A DNA stretch of 64,000 nucleotides from Fictibacillus marinisediminis (lineage in GTDB: Bacteria; Bacillota; Bacilli; Bacillales; Fictibacillaceae), in contig NZ_JAIWJX010000002.1 in NCBI RefSeq assembly GCF_023149135.1, positions 806,001 through 870,000 on the forward strand. Direction: 5' to 3'. This document shows positions 1-8,008 of the stretch, piece after piece (position 1 is the stretch's first letter; each line of letters starts with the position of its first letter). The notes under the pieces were generated by a model. It was not told where the DNA came from, did no database searches, and saw only the letters and a program-made list of their open reading frames with translations. The translations under genes and the position numbers were made by a program.

Positions 1-1049
1 ACCAGCTTTCAAAACAGCTCGGCCTTTCAGAGCATGCCTCTTATCATGAGAGAATAATGCAAGCACGCATGCTGCTTCAGCAGGAAAAGGAAAAGCAGCG
101 GAGGCTGGAATTGCTTCAGGAAGCAAAACGGGCAGCTGTTGAGAATGAACAGGAATTACTGACGAAGCGTTTAAGTTACACAGCAGAAAGAATCCGGCTC
201 TTTCAAAAGGCCGATGCTGATAACGAAGAGAGTTACAGAAAAAAGGGAGAAGCGGCAGATTCAAGGAAAAAGATACAGGAGCAACTGTCACAGGCTTTGC
301 TCCAGCTTTATGCTTTTGGATACAGCGATGAAGAAATTTTCAATCTTTCGGACAGGCTGCTGGACAAATCCTTTAATCTGGAAAAGGAGATTGCAGCGGC
401 AGCAGCCTCTCTAAAAGAAAGTGAGCATGAGTTAGAAAGCTTCAAGGGTAAAAGTGCTGAACTGTCCCTTCGCCTGCAGCAGCTGCAGGAAGACGGCAGC
501 TACTCGGAATGCCTGCAGCGTTATGAAACGTTAAAGGATGTTCTGCAGGATCACGCAAGAAAGTGGACTGTTTACAGGACAGCCGGGGGTCTGCTGAAAC
601 AAACGAAAGAACAGTTTCATGCGGAGCGGCTGCCGGCCATTTTAAAAAAGGCAGGAGTATATTTCTCCCGCATCACCGCGGGGAAATACGTGGATTTATT
701 CCTTGCAGGGGAAAAGGAAAGTTTAATCATTGAGCGGAATGACGGTGTCCGTTTCCAACCCGTGGAGTTAAGCCGCGGGACAGCCGAACAGCTATACTTA
801 TGTGTGCGGCTGTCCCTCGCTTCTTTATACCAGAGAGAAGGAATGCCTCTGATTATGGATGATGTGACCGTTAATTTTGATCCTGTCCGTACAAAACAGA
901 CCTTGGACCTGCTCATGGAGATCGGTGAAAAGCATCAGATCATCTTCTTTACGTGCCACGAAACACTGTTCAATGACAGGCCTTCCGTGCCGGTCATCCA
1001 TTTAAAGAAACCGCAGCCTGTCAGACCGGGCGACGGTGCATTTTTATAA
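1..1049 (+). CDS. yhaN: YhaN-like AAA family ATPase, C-terminal part
   Basis: The frame is open from the window edge (first full codon at base 3), so this is the last 348 residues of a larger protein. The middle is rich in Glu, Lys, Gln and Leu and looks like coiled coil. The last third resembles an SMC/Rad50-type nucleotide-binding half: an ABC-signature-like stretch (LSRGTAEQLYLCVRLSLA) is followed by a Walker B-like strand (PLIMDDVTVNFDP) and a switch His (FFTCHE). The gene is followed by yhaM after an inserted two-component system; yhaN and yhaM are neighbours in B. subtilis, which supports the name. YhaN-type proteins usually pair with the SbcD-like YhaO, which would lie upstream of the window. 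The exact cellular role is not well established. Confidence 0.8.
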   Translation, partial: QLSKQLGLSEHASYHERIMQARMLLQQEKEKQRRLELLQEAKRAAVENEQELLTKRLSYTAERIRLFQKADADNEESYRKKGEAADSRKKIQEQLSQALLQLYAFGYSDEEIFNLSDRLLDKSFNLEKEIAAAAASLKESEHELESFKGKSAELSLRLQQLQEDGSYSECLQRYETLKDVLQDHARKWTVYRTAGGLLKQTKEQFHAERLPAILKKAGVYFSRITAGKYVDLFLAGEKESLIIERNDGVRFQPVELSRGTAEQLYLCVRLSLASLYQREGMPLIMDDVTVNFDPVRTKQTLDLLMEIGEKHQIIFFTCHETLFNDRPSVPVIHLKKPQPVRPGDGAFL

Positions 1050-1126
1050 ATTGACGTGTTTATGATATAAAAAGAGTAGCAGAAGTGCTTTCAGAGCTGA
1101 ACCTGCACACAGGAGGGGAACGACCA

Positions 1127-1798
1127 ATGAGTGACTATAATGTTTACCTGGTGGAAGATGAAGAGAATCTTTCACAGGTTTTAAAAGCGTATATGGAACA
1201 GGAAGGCTGGAACGTGACCGTTTTTGACAATGGCGAAGAGGCCGCGAAAAACGTAGAAGATACCCCTCATCTTTGGATATTAGACATTATGCTCCCTGGA
1301 ATTGACGGATATGAAGTATTACGAAAGATTAAACAGCATTCCGATACTCCGGTTATTTTTATTTCAGCCAGGGATCAGGACCTCGACCGAATCGTCGGCC
1401 TGGAATTGGGCAGTGATGATTATCTTGCAAAGCCATTTATGCCAAGGGAACTTGTCATACGTGCTAAAAAACTTCTGATTCGGGTATATGAAAGCGGAGC
1501 ACTGGTTCCTAAAAAAATAGAAATCACGGGGTATATCATTGATCCGGTCGCGAGAAAGATTACCTTTGACGAGGAACTGATCAATCTGACATCAAAAGAA
1601 ATGGATGTTTTGCTGTATTTGATTGAAAATCTTGGTACCTCAAAAGCCAGGGAAGAGATCCTGGCTCACGTGTGGGGCTCTGATTATTTTGGCTCTGAAC
1701 GTGCGGTTGATGATGTCATACGGCGGGTAAGAAAAAAGATGCCGCGCTTAAATCTTGAAACGGTCTACGGTAACGGGTATAGGATCGTAACCTCATGA
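1127..1798 (+). CDS. cssR: OmpR/PhoB-family response regulator, CssR-like
   Basis: This 223-residue protein has an N-terminal receiver domain with the phosphoacceptor Asp at about residue 53 (LDIMLPG) and the conserved Lys in AKPF. A C-terminal winged-helix DNA-binding domain follows, including the VWGSDYFGSERAVDDV region and a terminal YGNGYRI. The ATG at 1127 follows a strong AGGAGGGG; a longer upstream reading lacks such a site. It overlaps the downstream kinase gene by the ATGA tetranucleotide, so the two are translationally coupled. In B. subtilis, CssR controls htrA/htrB-type quality-control proteases under secretion stress. The specific name rests on the resemblance of the partner kinase to CssS and on nearby prsA; another envelope-stress regulator is possible. 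Confidence 0.72.
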   Translation: MSDYNVYLVEDEENLSQVLKAYMEQEGWNVTVFDNGEEAAKNVEDTPHLWILDIMLPGIDGYEVLRKIKQHSDTPVIFISARDQDLDRIVGLELGSDDYLAKPFMPRELVIRAKKLLIRVYESGALVPKKIEITGYIIDPVARKITFDEELINLTSKEMDVLLYLIENLGTSKAREEILAHVWGSDYFGSERAVDDVIRRVRKKMPRLNLETVYGNGYRIVTS

Positions 1799-3147
1799 TC
1801 CGTTTAAACCTGACACAGAGAATCTGGATATCGTTCGCCATTTTAATTCTTCTCATAGGGCTTATTCTTGCTATTATCTTTCCGCTATCTATTAAAAAAA
1901 CGATGACAGATGAAACCTATAAGATTATCAAAATCGAACAGGATAAACTTATGGATCAGGATAAAGAGATTCCTCAGCCTGATACATCGATTGATTTTAT
2001 TGAGCGCAGAAAATTAGGCCGTTCTGTCGGACATGTGGTCATCAAAAATGATTATCTTGGCACAAAAGGAGATTATATTCCCGATCGCGTATTGGCTGAA
2101 ATGAGTTCACATGCCTATAAGCAGAAATCTGACCAGCAAAAGTATGAACTGACGTTTGGCGATGCCACGCTGTTTTACATCGTTAAAAGACTGGAAACTG
2201 ATTCACATGGCAACTTTTATTTAATTTCCTACATGTGGGATACGTACCGTGACCAGATGGTGGACCGGCTATGGACACGGCTTCTCTGGATCTTGTTCTT
2301 CACAGGGATGATTGCCGTTATCCCGGCTCTTTGGATGGCCCGTTATCTTCGTGCTCCATTGACGATATTGGGCAGACGGTTTGAACAGATCGCCAAGCGA
2401 AACTGGAAAGAGCCCTTCATCTGGCATGAAGACGATGAATTCCAGAAGCTTTCACAGCAGTTTGAATCCATGCGCCAGAATCTGATCCGGTACGATACGG
2501 CTCAAAAGACGTTTATCCAGCATGCCTCACATGAACTGAAAACACCGGTCATGACCATTAAGAGTTATGCCCAGTCGGTCAAGGACGGCATCATGCCGAA
2601 AAATAACATTGAAGATATGATGGATGTAATCTTAAGTGAAGCCGACCGGATGGAAAACCGGGTAAAAAACATGCTGTATTATACAAAGCTTGATACACTG
2701 AAACAACAGACCCTTCAGTGGGAAATGATCTATTTTGGAGTACTTGCGGAAGAAATTATCAGCCGTTTCCGTTTTCAGCGGGATGATATTGAGCTTTCCA
2801 TCATTGGTGATGAAGTTTTATTCTGGGGTGACCGTGAGCAGATCACAATCGTTTTTGAGAACTTTATCCAAAATGCGATGAGGTATGCACGATCCAGGAT
2901 CATTTTATCGGCAAAAGAAGAAGGAAACAACATCACCCTTGGCGTATGGAATGATGGAGAGCAGCTTTCAGACCGGGACCGTGAAAATCTTTTCCTGCCT
3001 TTCCGTAAAGGCAATAAAGGGCAGTTCGGGCTTGGATTAGCGATCGTGAATCGAATTGCCGAGCTGCATGGCGGGATACCCAAAGTAACCAATATTGAAG
3101 ATGGTATTCTATTCGAAGTCATTCTTCCAAAGGACAGGCAGACATAA
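1795..3147 (+). CDS. cssS: Membrane sensor histidine kinase, CssS-like
   Basis: This 450-residue kinase has a membrane helix at about 10-31, an extracytoplasmic domain to about 160, and a second helix at about 162-183. A HAMP-like linker, an H-box with phosphoacceptor His near residue 246 (HASHELKTPVM), an N-box (ENFIQNAMRYA) and a glycine-rich lid (KGQFGLGLAI) follow. The extracytoplasmic domain ends in an SYMWDTYRD motif that resembles the equivalent SYALDSYRD region of B. subtilis CssS, which senses misfolded secreted proteins. It sits directly downstream of its response regulator with an ATGA overlap. The location close to the secretion foldase gene prsA fits a secretion-stress role, but the ligand is inferred. 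Confidence 0.72.
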   Translation: MIRLNLTQRIWISFAILILLIGLILAIIFPLSIKKTMTDETYKIIKIEQDKLMDQDKEIPQPDTSIDFIERRKLGRSVGHVVIKNDYLGTKGDYIPDRVLAEMSSHAYKQKSDQQKYELTFGDATLFYIVKRLETDSHGNFYLISYMWDTYRDQMVDRLWTRLLWILFFTGMIAVIPALWMARYLRAPLTILGRRFEQIAKRNWKEPFIWHEDDEFQKLSQQFESMRQNLIRYDTAQKTFIQHASHELKTPVMTIKSYAQSVKDGIMPKNNIEDMMDVILSEADRMENRVKNMLYYTKLDTLKQQTLQWEMIYFGVLAEEIISRFRFQRDDIELSIIGDEVLFWGDREQITIVFENFIQNAMRYARSRIILSAKEEGNNITLGVWNDGEQLSDRDRENLFLPFRKGNKGQFGLGLAIVNRIAELHGGIPKVTNIEDGILFEVILPKDRQT

Positions 3148-3178
3148 GTTTAAACTATATAAAATATGAGGTGGCATA

Positions 3179-4138
3179 ATGAAAAAAGGTCTTGCTCACT
3201 ATAAAGTGGGAGAAGTGGTAGACTCCTATTTAATGATAAAATCATCCACAAAATCTACAGCAAGCAACGGTAAACCCTTTTTAAACCTAATCCTGCAGGA
3301 CCAGACAGGGGATATCGATGCAAAGCTATGGGACTGCTCCCCGGAGGACGAACAGCAATATGTTCCTCAGGCTTTGATCAAAGTTACCGGTGATATGAGC
3401 AACTACAGAGGAAAGATGCAGCTCAAGCTCAAACATATCCGTCCGGCATCTGAGATTGACGGCGTGAAGATTAGTGATTTTGTAGAAACAGCACCGCTTA
3501 CACAAGATGTGATGATGGAGAAAATCACACAGTACATTTTTGAGATGCAAAATCCTAACATCCAGAGAATTACAAGGAACCTTTTAAAGAAATATCAGGA
3601 TGATTTCCTAAAGTACCCGGCAGCCGTGAAAAATCACCATGAATTCGTTTCCGGTCTTGCCTACCATGTCGTGTCCATGCTTGATCTGGCCAGGGGAATA
3701 TCAACCCTGTATCCTTCGCTTAATACTGATCTGCTTTATTCCGGCATCATCCTTCATGACCTGGGCAAGGTGATTGAACTGTCAGGTCCAGTGGCTGCCA
3801 ATTATACGCTGGAAGGAAAGCTTCTCGGCCACATTTCCATTATGGTGAATGAGATCGGGATTATCGCAAAAGAACTGGAAATTGAAGGAGAAGAAGTTAC
3901 GGTCCTTCAGCATCTCGTGTTAAGCCATCATAGCAAACCAGAATGGGGAAGCCCGAAAGCACCGATGATCCGTGAAGCGGAGATCCTTCATATGATTGAT
4001 AATTTCGATGCAAAAATCAACATGATGGACAGAGCGCTGGTCAAGGTGGAACCAGGGGAATTTACGGAAAAAATCTTTCCTCTGGAAAACCGCAGCCTCT
4101 ACAAACCGCTTTTTGAAAAAGAATTAGCAAAAAAGTAA
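3179..4138 (+). CDS. yhaM: 3'-5' exoribonuclease YhaM
   Basis: This 319-residue protein has an N-terminal OB-fold nucleic-acid-binding domain (about residues 12-95) and a C-terminal HD phosphohydrolase domain. The HD motif is visible as ILHDLGK, with further metal-binding histidines in [10 protein letters not shown]. YhaM is a Mn-dependent 3'-5' exonuclease that trims single-stranded RNA tails, including the tails left at intrinsic terminators. The length matches the roughly 314 residues of the B. subtilis protein. The ATG at 3179 lies 5 bases after GAGGTGGC. The 31-base gap from the kinase gene suggests co-transcription with the two-component system, an arrangement absent from B. subtilis. 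Confidence 0.93.
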   Translation: MKKGLAHYKVGEVVDSYLMIKSSTKSTASNGKPFLNLILQDQTGDIDAKLWDCSPEDEQQYVPQALIKVTGDMSNYRGKMQLKLKHIRPASEIDGVKISDFVETAPLTQDVMMEKITQYIFEMQNPNIQRITRNLLKKYQDDFLKYPAAVKNHHEFVSGLAYHVVSMLDLARGISTLYPSLNTDLLYSGIILHDLGKVIELSGPVAANYTLEGKLLGHISIMVNEIGIIAKELEIEGEEVTVLQHLVLSHHSKPEWGSPKAPMIREAEILHMIDNFDAKINMMDRALVKVEPGEFTEKIFPLENRSLYKPLFEKELAKK

Positions 4139-4188
4139 TTGTCGTAACAATTTGAATATGGTAAATTTAGAGAGAGATAAATGAGATG

Positions 4189-4430
4189 GAGGCAATGACA
4201 AATGAAACCCATTGTTCAAGAAAAGGTGTCTGCTAAATAACTAACTAAATCTAATGTTGTACCGGACGGCTGAAGGAGCTCTGTTTCCTTACGTTTATAG
4301 CGTACAAGTGTGATTTATTTAGTTATGACCTTTTCTCTTGAGCGATGGACCCATTTGTCATGCTATAGCCTTCAGCACGTAATAGAAGCCTATAGTTGAC
4401 GTGGAATGCGCAGCTATAGGCTTTTTTATG
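4189..4430 (+). ncRNA. Structured 5' leader of the MFS gene (candidate attenuator or riboswitch)
   Basis: The 345-base gap between yhaM and the MFS gene holds a long imperfect inverted repeat. An arm at about 4191-4250 (with ATGACAAATG, TTCAAGA, AAAGGT, ATAACTAA) pairs with an arm at about 4316-4374 (CATTTGTCAT, TCTTGAG, ACCTTTT, TTAGTTAT). Inside are a TTGTAC/GTACAA pair (4257-4262 and 4302-4307) and an AAGGA/TCCTT hairpin. After the rod, CTATAGCCTTC (4362-4372) can pair with GAAGCCTATAG (4385-4395, one mismatch). The same downstream bases form a terminator with CTATAGGCTT (4414-4423) followed by T7. This exclusive pairing is typical of transcription attenuation. No known riboswitch class was recognised. 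A palindromic MITE-like element is the alternative. Confidence 0.5.
4386..4428 (+). terminator. Intrinsic terminator in the MFS leader
   Basis: AAGCCTATAG at 4386-4395 pairs perfectly with CTATAGGCTT at 4414-4423, with seven T residues at 4421-4427. It would terminate either yhaM read-through or the leader transcript ahead of the MFS gene. Its 5' arm overlaps the candidate antiterminator. Confidence 0.75.
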
Positions 4431-4516
4431 CCCAATTCAGCACTTTCCATTAATAAGCGCTCAAGAGATCGGTTGATTGTTATTTGATTGAAACATATGA
4501 AAAGAGAGTGATAGGG

Positions 4517-5827
4517 ATGAAGTGGAAAGATTGGGACAGAAATATTAAAGTTCGCCTTTTGGGAGAGTTTGTAATTAATCTGCTATTTTGGATGTTTTTT
4601 CCGTATATGGCGATTTATTTTTCCGATGAACTTGGAAAAGAACAAGCCGGTTTGCTGCTGGTTGCTTCCCAGTTGGTGGGAGTCGTAACCAACCTGGTCG
4701 GCGGTTATTGTGCCGATACATTCGGAAGAAAGAAAATGATGGTGGTTGCCGGTGCAGGGCAGGCAGTTTCCTTTGCGCTGTTCGCACTGGCCAATTCTCC
4801 TTGGCTGAATTCGCCTGTGCTGACTTTTTTGGCGTTTACGGCATTAGGTTTGTTCGGATCTTTGTATTGGCCGGCAAGCCATGCAATGATCGCGGATGTA
4901 GTGCCTGAGAAGAACCGCAGTGAAGTGTTTGCTGTCTTTTATACGAGCATTAACATTTCAGTTGTGTTCGGACCGGCATTGGGAAGTATCTTCTTTTTCG
5001 ATTACCGGTTTGAATTGCTGCTGGCCTGTACGATTGTTGGCATTATCCTGACTTTTGTCCTGCAGAGGTTTATCAGGGAAACCGTGCCGGAGAAGAAGCC
5101 GATCGTTGAAGACAAGAACGGCGAGCCGAAAAAATGGTCCGAGGTCGTCTGGGATCAGTTGAGAGATTACCGGGTAATTGCAAAAGATAAACTTTTCCTA
5201 TTGTTTATTCTGGCAGGTGTGCTCGTCGCACAGACCTTTATGCAGCTTGACTTATTGATTGCGGTGTATACGACAGAAAAGGTTCCTGTACAGACGCTGC
5301 TTCATCTCGGTGACTGGTCACTATCGCTTTCAGGTGAAAAAGCGTTCGGTTACATCGTATCAACAAATGGTTTATTGGTCGCGCTGTTTACCGTTTTTAT
5401 GTCAAAGTGGATGAACAAATACAAAGAAGGAAACATCTTTGTCATTTCCTCTCTTTTATATGGAGTAGGGATGCTGCTTTACGGAAACACGACTGTCATC
5501 TGGCTCCTTTTCCTGGCTATTACCGTCTTTACAGCTGCTGAGCTGATGGTCGTCGGCATTCAGGAGAGCTTTATCTCCAAGCTGGCTCCGGAACATATGC
5601 GCGGACAATATTTTGCCGCAGCAGGACTGCGTTTCTCCATTGGACGAAGCTTAGCACCGTTAGCAATTCCGCTTACCATGTGGATTGGTTTTCAATGGAC
5701 GTTCTTTATGCTGTTCGTTCTAACCGTAATCAGTGCAGGCTTATATCACGTGATGTTCCGTTTGCATGATAAAAAAATGGCAGAAACAGAGAAACAAAAC
5801 TCAGTTGCTCCCAACGCGGCAGGTTAA
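4517..5827 (+). CDS. MFS transporter, multidrug-exporter type
   Basis: This 436-residue, highly hydrophobic protein has about 12 predicted membrane helices in two halves separated by a charged cytoplasmic loop (about residues 190-220). The loop between helices 2 and 3 carries the MFS signature GGYCADTFGRKK, matching the GxxxDxxGRR/K pattern. The first half resembles drug:proton antiporters of the DHA1/MDR group. The ATG at 4517 follows GAGAGTGA; an upstream TTG at 4484 has no better site. It is preceded by a structured leader and terminator, so expression may depend on read-through. The substrate cannot be told from sequence. It is inserted between yhaM and yhaL relative to B. subtilis. Confidence 0.8.
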   Translation: MKWKDWDRNIKVRLLGEFVINLLFWMFFPYMAIYFSDELGKEQAGLLLVASQLVGVVTNLVGGYCADTFGRKKMMVVAGAGQAVSFALFALANSPWLNSPVLTFLAFTALGLFGSLYWPASHAMIADVVPEKNRSEVFAVFYTSINISVVFGPALGSIFFFDYRFELLLACTIVGIILTFVLQRFIRETVPEKKPIVEDKNGEPKKWSEVVWDQLRDYRVIAKDKLFLLFILAGVLVAQTFMQLDLLIAVYTTEKVPVQTLLHLGDWSLSLSGEKAFGYIVSTNGLLVALFTVFMSKWMNKYKEGNIFVISSLLYGVGMLLYGNTTVIWLLFLAITVFTAAELMVVGIQESFISKLAPEHMRGQYFAAAGLRFSIGRSLAPLAIPLTMWIGFQWTFFMLFVLTVISAGLYHVMFRLHDKKMAETEKQNSVAPNAAG

Positions 5828-5909
5828 AAAAAACAATAATCAAATGACATATCTTTCTTCCATGCTTCATAAGATGGGAATACGAAGCTTGTCTTTAGGA
5901 GGAATAGGA

Positions 5910-6170
5910 ATGAAAGGATATGTAGCCCTGGGACTTGGAGTCTTACTCATTGTTGCTTTTGTTTTAAAAGAATTTGTTGCTCCTCTTCAATATTTCTTTG
6001 ATTTAACGCCATTTTGGGTATACTTTGTGGTCGCAGGCATCATCTTCAGCGGATACCGGAGCTACAATTTAGGTTCTGAACAGAAGCTGCTCGACCTGAA
6101 GGTGATCGAACAAGAAGGGGAAGTATTCATGAAACGAATCGCTGAAGAACGTGAACGCAGAAGTAAATAG
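5910..6170 (+). CDS. yhaL: YhaL-family small membrane protein
   Basis: This 86-residue protein has two N-terminal hydrophobic segments (about residues 4-20 and 32-50) and a charged C-terminal tail ending in ERERRSK. The segment VAGIIFSGYRSY followed by the EQEGEVFMKRIAEERERR tail resembles B. subtilis YhaL, a sporulation-associated protein encoded just upstream of prsA, as here. The ATG at 5910 is preceded by AGGAGGAATAGGA, a much better site than the upstream alternative inside the MFS gene end. The biochemical function is unknown. A terminator follows at about 6187. Confidence 0.75.
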   Translation: MKGYVALGLGVLLIVAFVLKEFVAPLQYFFDLTPFWVYFVVAGIIFSGYRSYNLGSEQKLLDLKVIEQEGEVFMKRIAEERERRSK

Positions 6171-6186
6171 GGTAAATGTTTAACAA

Positions 6187-6240
6187 GCCGGCCGGCAAGG
6201 TATTGTGTATGAAACCTTGTTGGGCGGTTTTTTGTTTTTG
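6187..6240 (+). terminator. Terminator after yhaL
   Basis: CCGGCCGGCAAGGT (6188-6201) can pair, with some G-U pairs, with ACCTTGTTGGGCGG (6214-6227), followed by TTTTTTGTTTTT. It lies 18 bases after the yhaL stop. Confidence 0.75.
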
Positions 6241-6335
6241 CGGGCGGGAAAGATCGAAACACTCCATTTTATTATCGAACAGTTTATATTGACACGATTC
6301 GATAATTTTTGCCCATCCTTTATTCCAAACCCTAT

Positions 6336-6376
6336 AAAAAAAGAGGATGATCCCTGTGGGAAACATCCTCTTTTTG
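6336..6376. terminator. Second terminator-like hairpin between yhaL and prsA
   Basis: AAAAAGAGGATG (6338-6349) pairs perfectly with CATCCTCTTTTT (6364-6375). With A-runs on one side and T-runs on the other it could work on either strand. Because yhaL already has a terminator at 6187, this may end a small transcript from the 6240-6335 region, or block minus-strand read-through from prsA. Confidence 0.6.
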
Positions 6377-6452
6377 TTGCTGTGTAAGAGTTCCACCGTC
6401 TATCGGCTTTGAATGGGTCCTTCAGCTTTTCATCGATCCAACTTCAAAGCTT

Positions 6453-6531
6453 AGAGCCCCGCCAACTTCACTCCCTCAACCCAACACAAAAAACGTGTTG
6501 AATTTCAGGAGCTCCAGTTCAACGGGGCTCT
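6453..6531. repeat. Long imperfect hairpin downstream of prsA
   Basis: AGAGCCCCG (6453-6461) and CGGGGCTCT (6523-6531) are perfect inverted repeats. The interior continues to pair: CCAACAC (6481-6487) and GTGTTG (6495-6500) flank an A6 loop, and the arms between are complementary with G-U pairs. It lies 24 bases beyond the prsA stop on the minus strand, so it may act as its 3' hairpin. It lacks a clean U-tract on either strand, so a dispersed palindromic element is also possible. The remaining bases of the 6171-6554 gap show no gene. Confidence 0.55.
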
Positions 6532-6554
6532 GAGCAAAGCGTTTCAGCCTTTCA

Positions 6555-7436
6555 TTATTGCTGTGGCTGGGCTGGCATTTGAGTGTCTTGTTTTTTTAGT
6601 GCGTCTTTTAGATCTTTATCTTTGATCTTGATGTCAGCTTTTTTCTGAAGCTTAGTGATGACTTGATCTGTTGGTTTCGCTTTTTGCTGTTTCAGTTCTT
6701 CACTGATTTGTTTCTTCTTGTCTTCAAACTTGTTGGTTTTCTTGTCTACGACTTTAATGATGTGGTAGCCGAATTGAGATTTTACAGGGTCGCTGACTTG
6801 TCCAGGTTTAAGCTTGAATGCTACTTTATCAAATTCCGGAACCATTTGGCCTTTACCGAAGTAACCAAGGTCTCCGCCTTTTGATTTAGAACCAGGGTCT
6901 TTGGAATACTTTTCAGCAAGTTTGGCAAAGTCTTCACCTTTATCAAGTTTCGCTTTTACTTCTTTTGCTGTTTTAGCATCATCCACCAGGATGTGGCTTG
7001 CTTTTACTTCTTCGTTATATTTTTCGTTAAATACTTTTTTCATTTCAGCATCGGTAACTTTGACACCATCTGTTGCTGCCTTTTTATTTAGAAGCTGTGT
7101 CTTAACGAGTTTTCGTAAATCTTTTTCGTTTTTAATGCCGTTTTGTTGAAGGGCTTGCTTGAACTGGTCTTCACTGCCAAGCTGTTTTTTGATTTTAGCG
7201 ATCTCGTTGTCAATCTCATTATTGGTAACCTTGTACTCTTTTTCGAGAAGTTTATTATCAACCATTTGCTTAAGAACTTGATTTCCGTACTGTGCCTTAA
7301 GCTCATTGTAGAATTCATCCTTGGTGATGTCTCCAGCTTTGGATTCCACAACCTTCTCTGATCCTGCACCGGAGTTGCACGCTGACAGCGACAACACTCC
7401 CGCAGCAAGTCCAAGGGATAATAACCATTTTTTCAT
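6555..7436 (-). CDS. prsA: Peptidyl-prolyl isomerase lipoprotein PrsA (secretion foldase)
   Basis: This 293-residue protein has a lipoprotein signal peptide with lipobox LSAC, giving a predicted lipid-modified Cys at about residue 20. A helical N-domain, a parvulin-type PPIC domain (about residues 130-225, with ASHILV, GDLGYFGKGQMVPEF and FGYHIIKV) and a Lys/Gln-rich C-terminal tail ending in PAQPQQ follow. PrsA folds secreted proteins on the outer face of the membrane and is essential in B. subtilis. The ATG at 7436 is preceded by GGGAGTG on the minus strand; an upstream GTG adds five residues without a better site. An extended -10 (TGCTATAGT on the minus strand, near 7479-7487) lies about 45 bases upstream. 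Confidence 0.95.
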   Translation of the reverse strand: MKKWLLSLGLAAGVLSLSACNSGAGSEKVVESKAGDITKDEFYNELKAQYGNQVLKQMVDNKLLEKEYKVTNNEIDNEIAKIKKQLGSEDQFKQALQQNGIKNEKDLRKLVKTQLLNKKAATDGVKVTDAEMKKVFNEKYNEEVKASHILVDDAKTAKEVKAKLDKGEDFAKLAEKYSKDPGSKSKGGDLGYFGKGQMVPEFDKVAFKLKPGQVSDPVKSQFGYHIIKVVDKKTNKFEDKKKQISEELKQQKAKPTDQVITKLQKKADIKIKDKDLKDALKKQDTQMPAQPQQ

Positions 7437-7478
7437 CTGACACACTCCCACTGTTCGAGTAATATTTTCACAGTATCT

Positions 7479-7487
7479 ACTATAGCA
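7479..7487 (-). promoter_or_regulatory. Candidate extended -10 promoter of prsA
   Basis: On the minus strand the sequence reads TGCTATAGT, an extended -10 of the TGn-TATAnT type, about 45 bases before the prsA ATG. No good -35 is visible. Only position and match to consensus support it. Confidence 0.4.
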
Positions 7488-7648
7488 TAAACATTGGATA
7501 AAATCCTATTCATACTCGGAATTATGAGAAAAATTACACATATTTACTGTTTTCATTGAGCAAGGAAATTTTTATAAACCGGGACATTCGTCTAATCAAA
7601 CCAAGACATATCACTATATGATGTGGAGAAGAAAAAAGGAGGAGATAG

Positions 7649-7747
7649 ATGATGGGATGCGGTGCTGGTTTCGGACATAGCTTTTTAATTCTGATCATTC
7701 TTTTCATTTTATTGATAATAATTGGCTGTACTTGCTTCACGTGGTAA
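7649..7747 (+). CDS. YjcZ-family sporulation peptide, copy 1
   Basis: A 32-residue open frame begins ATG-ATG after AAAAAGGAGGAGAT. The protein starts MMGCGAGFGHSF and runs into one hydrophobic helix (LILIILFILLIIIG) ending in a Cys-rich tail, CTCFTW. This layout of a Gly-rich head, one membrane helix and an IIGCxC motif is that of the YjcZ family, very small proteins made in sporulating Bacillaceae whose job is unknown. Two similar genes follow within 350 bases. A single tiny frame could arise by chance, but the three conserved copies and strong Shine-Dalgarno sequence make this one real. Confidence 0.82.
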   Translation: MMGCGAGFGHSFLILIILFILLIIIGCTCFTW

Positions 7748-7858
7748 GGACAAGGACGTAGGCAAAAGTTTGAAATTTATTTCGATTTACAGGCATTCGC
7801 CTATGCGAGCAATAGGTGGGCTGCATAGGATAGCGTAAGAAATAAAGGAGGTGGCATC

Positions 7859-7954
7859 ATGGGTTCTACACATGGAAGAGGCTTTGCGTTAATCGTTGTG
7901 TTGTTTATTCTGTTGATCATCGTCGGATGTGTATGTTGGGGAGGATGGTGTTAA
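7859..7954 (+). CDS. YjcZ-family sporulation peptide, copy 2
   Basis: This 31-residue frame begins ATGGGTTCT after AAAGGAGGTGGCATC, an excellent ribosome binding site. The protein opens with MGSTHGRGF, then a hydrophobic helix (ALIVVLFILLIIVG), then CVCWGGWC. The IVGCVC motif matches the IIGCTC and IIGCIC motifs of its neighbours. CATAGGATA at 7824-7832 resembles the -10 of SigK promoters (CATAnnnTA), which would fit mother-cell expression, but no convincing -35 accompanies it. The function is unknown. Confidence 0.82.
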   Translation: MGSTHGRGFALIVVLFILLIIVGCVCWGGWC

Positions 7955-8008
7955 TCACTCCTCATAATCGGTAGTAAACCGGCTTTCTCTGCCGGAGGAG
8001 GTATTTCA

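Noticed and set aside
4189..4430. Known riboswitch classes or 6S RNA
   Set aside because: No SAM, purine, lysine, T-box (no GGTGGNACC), M-box, cobalamin or guanidine motifs were recognised. The rod shape is loosely 6S-like, but the region lies away from the usual 6S neighbourhoods and has an attached attenuator.
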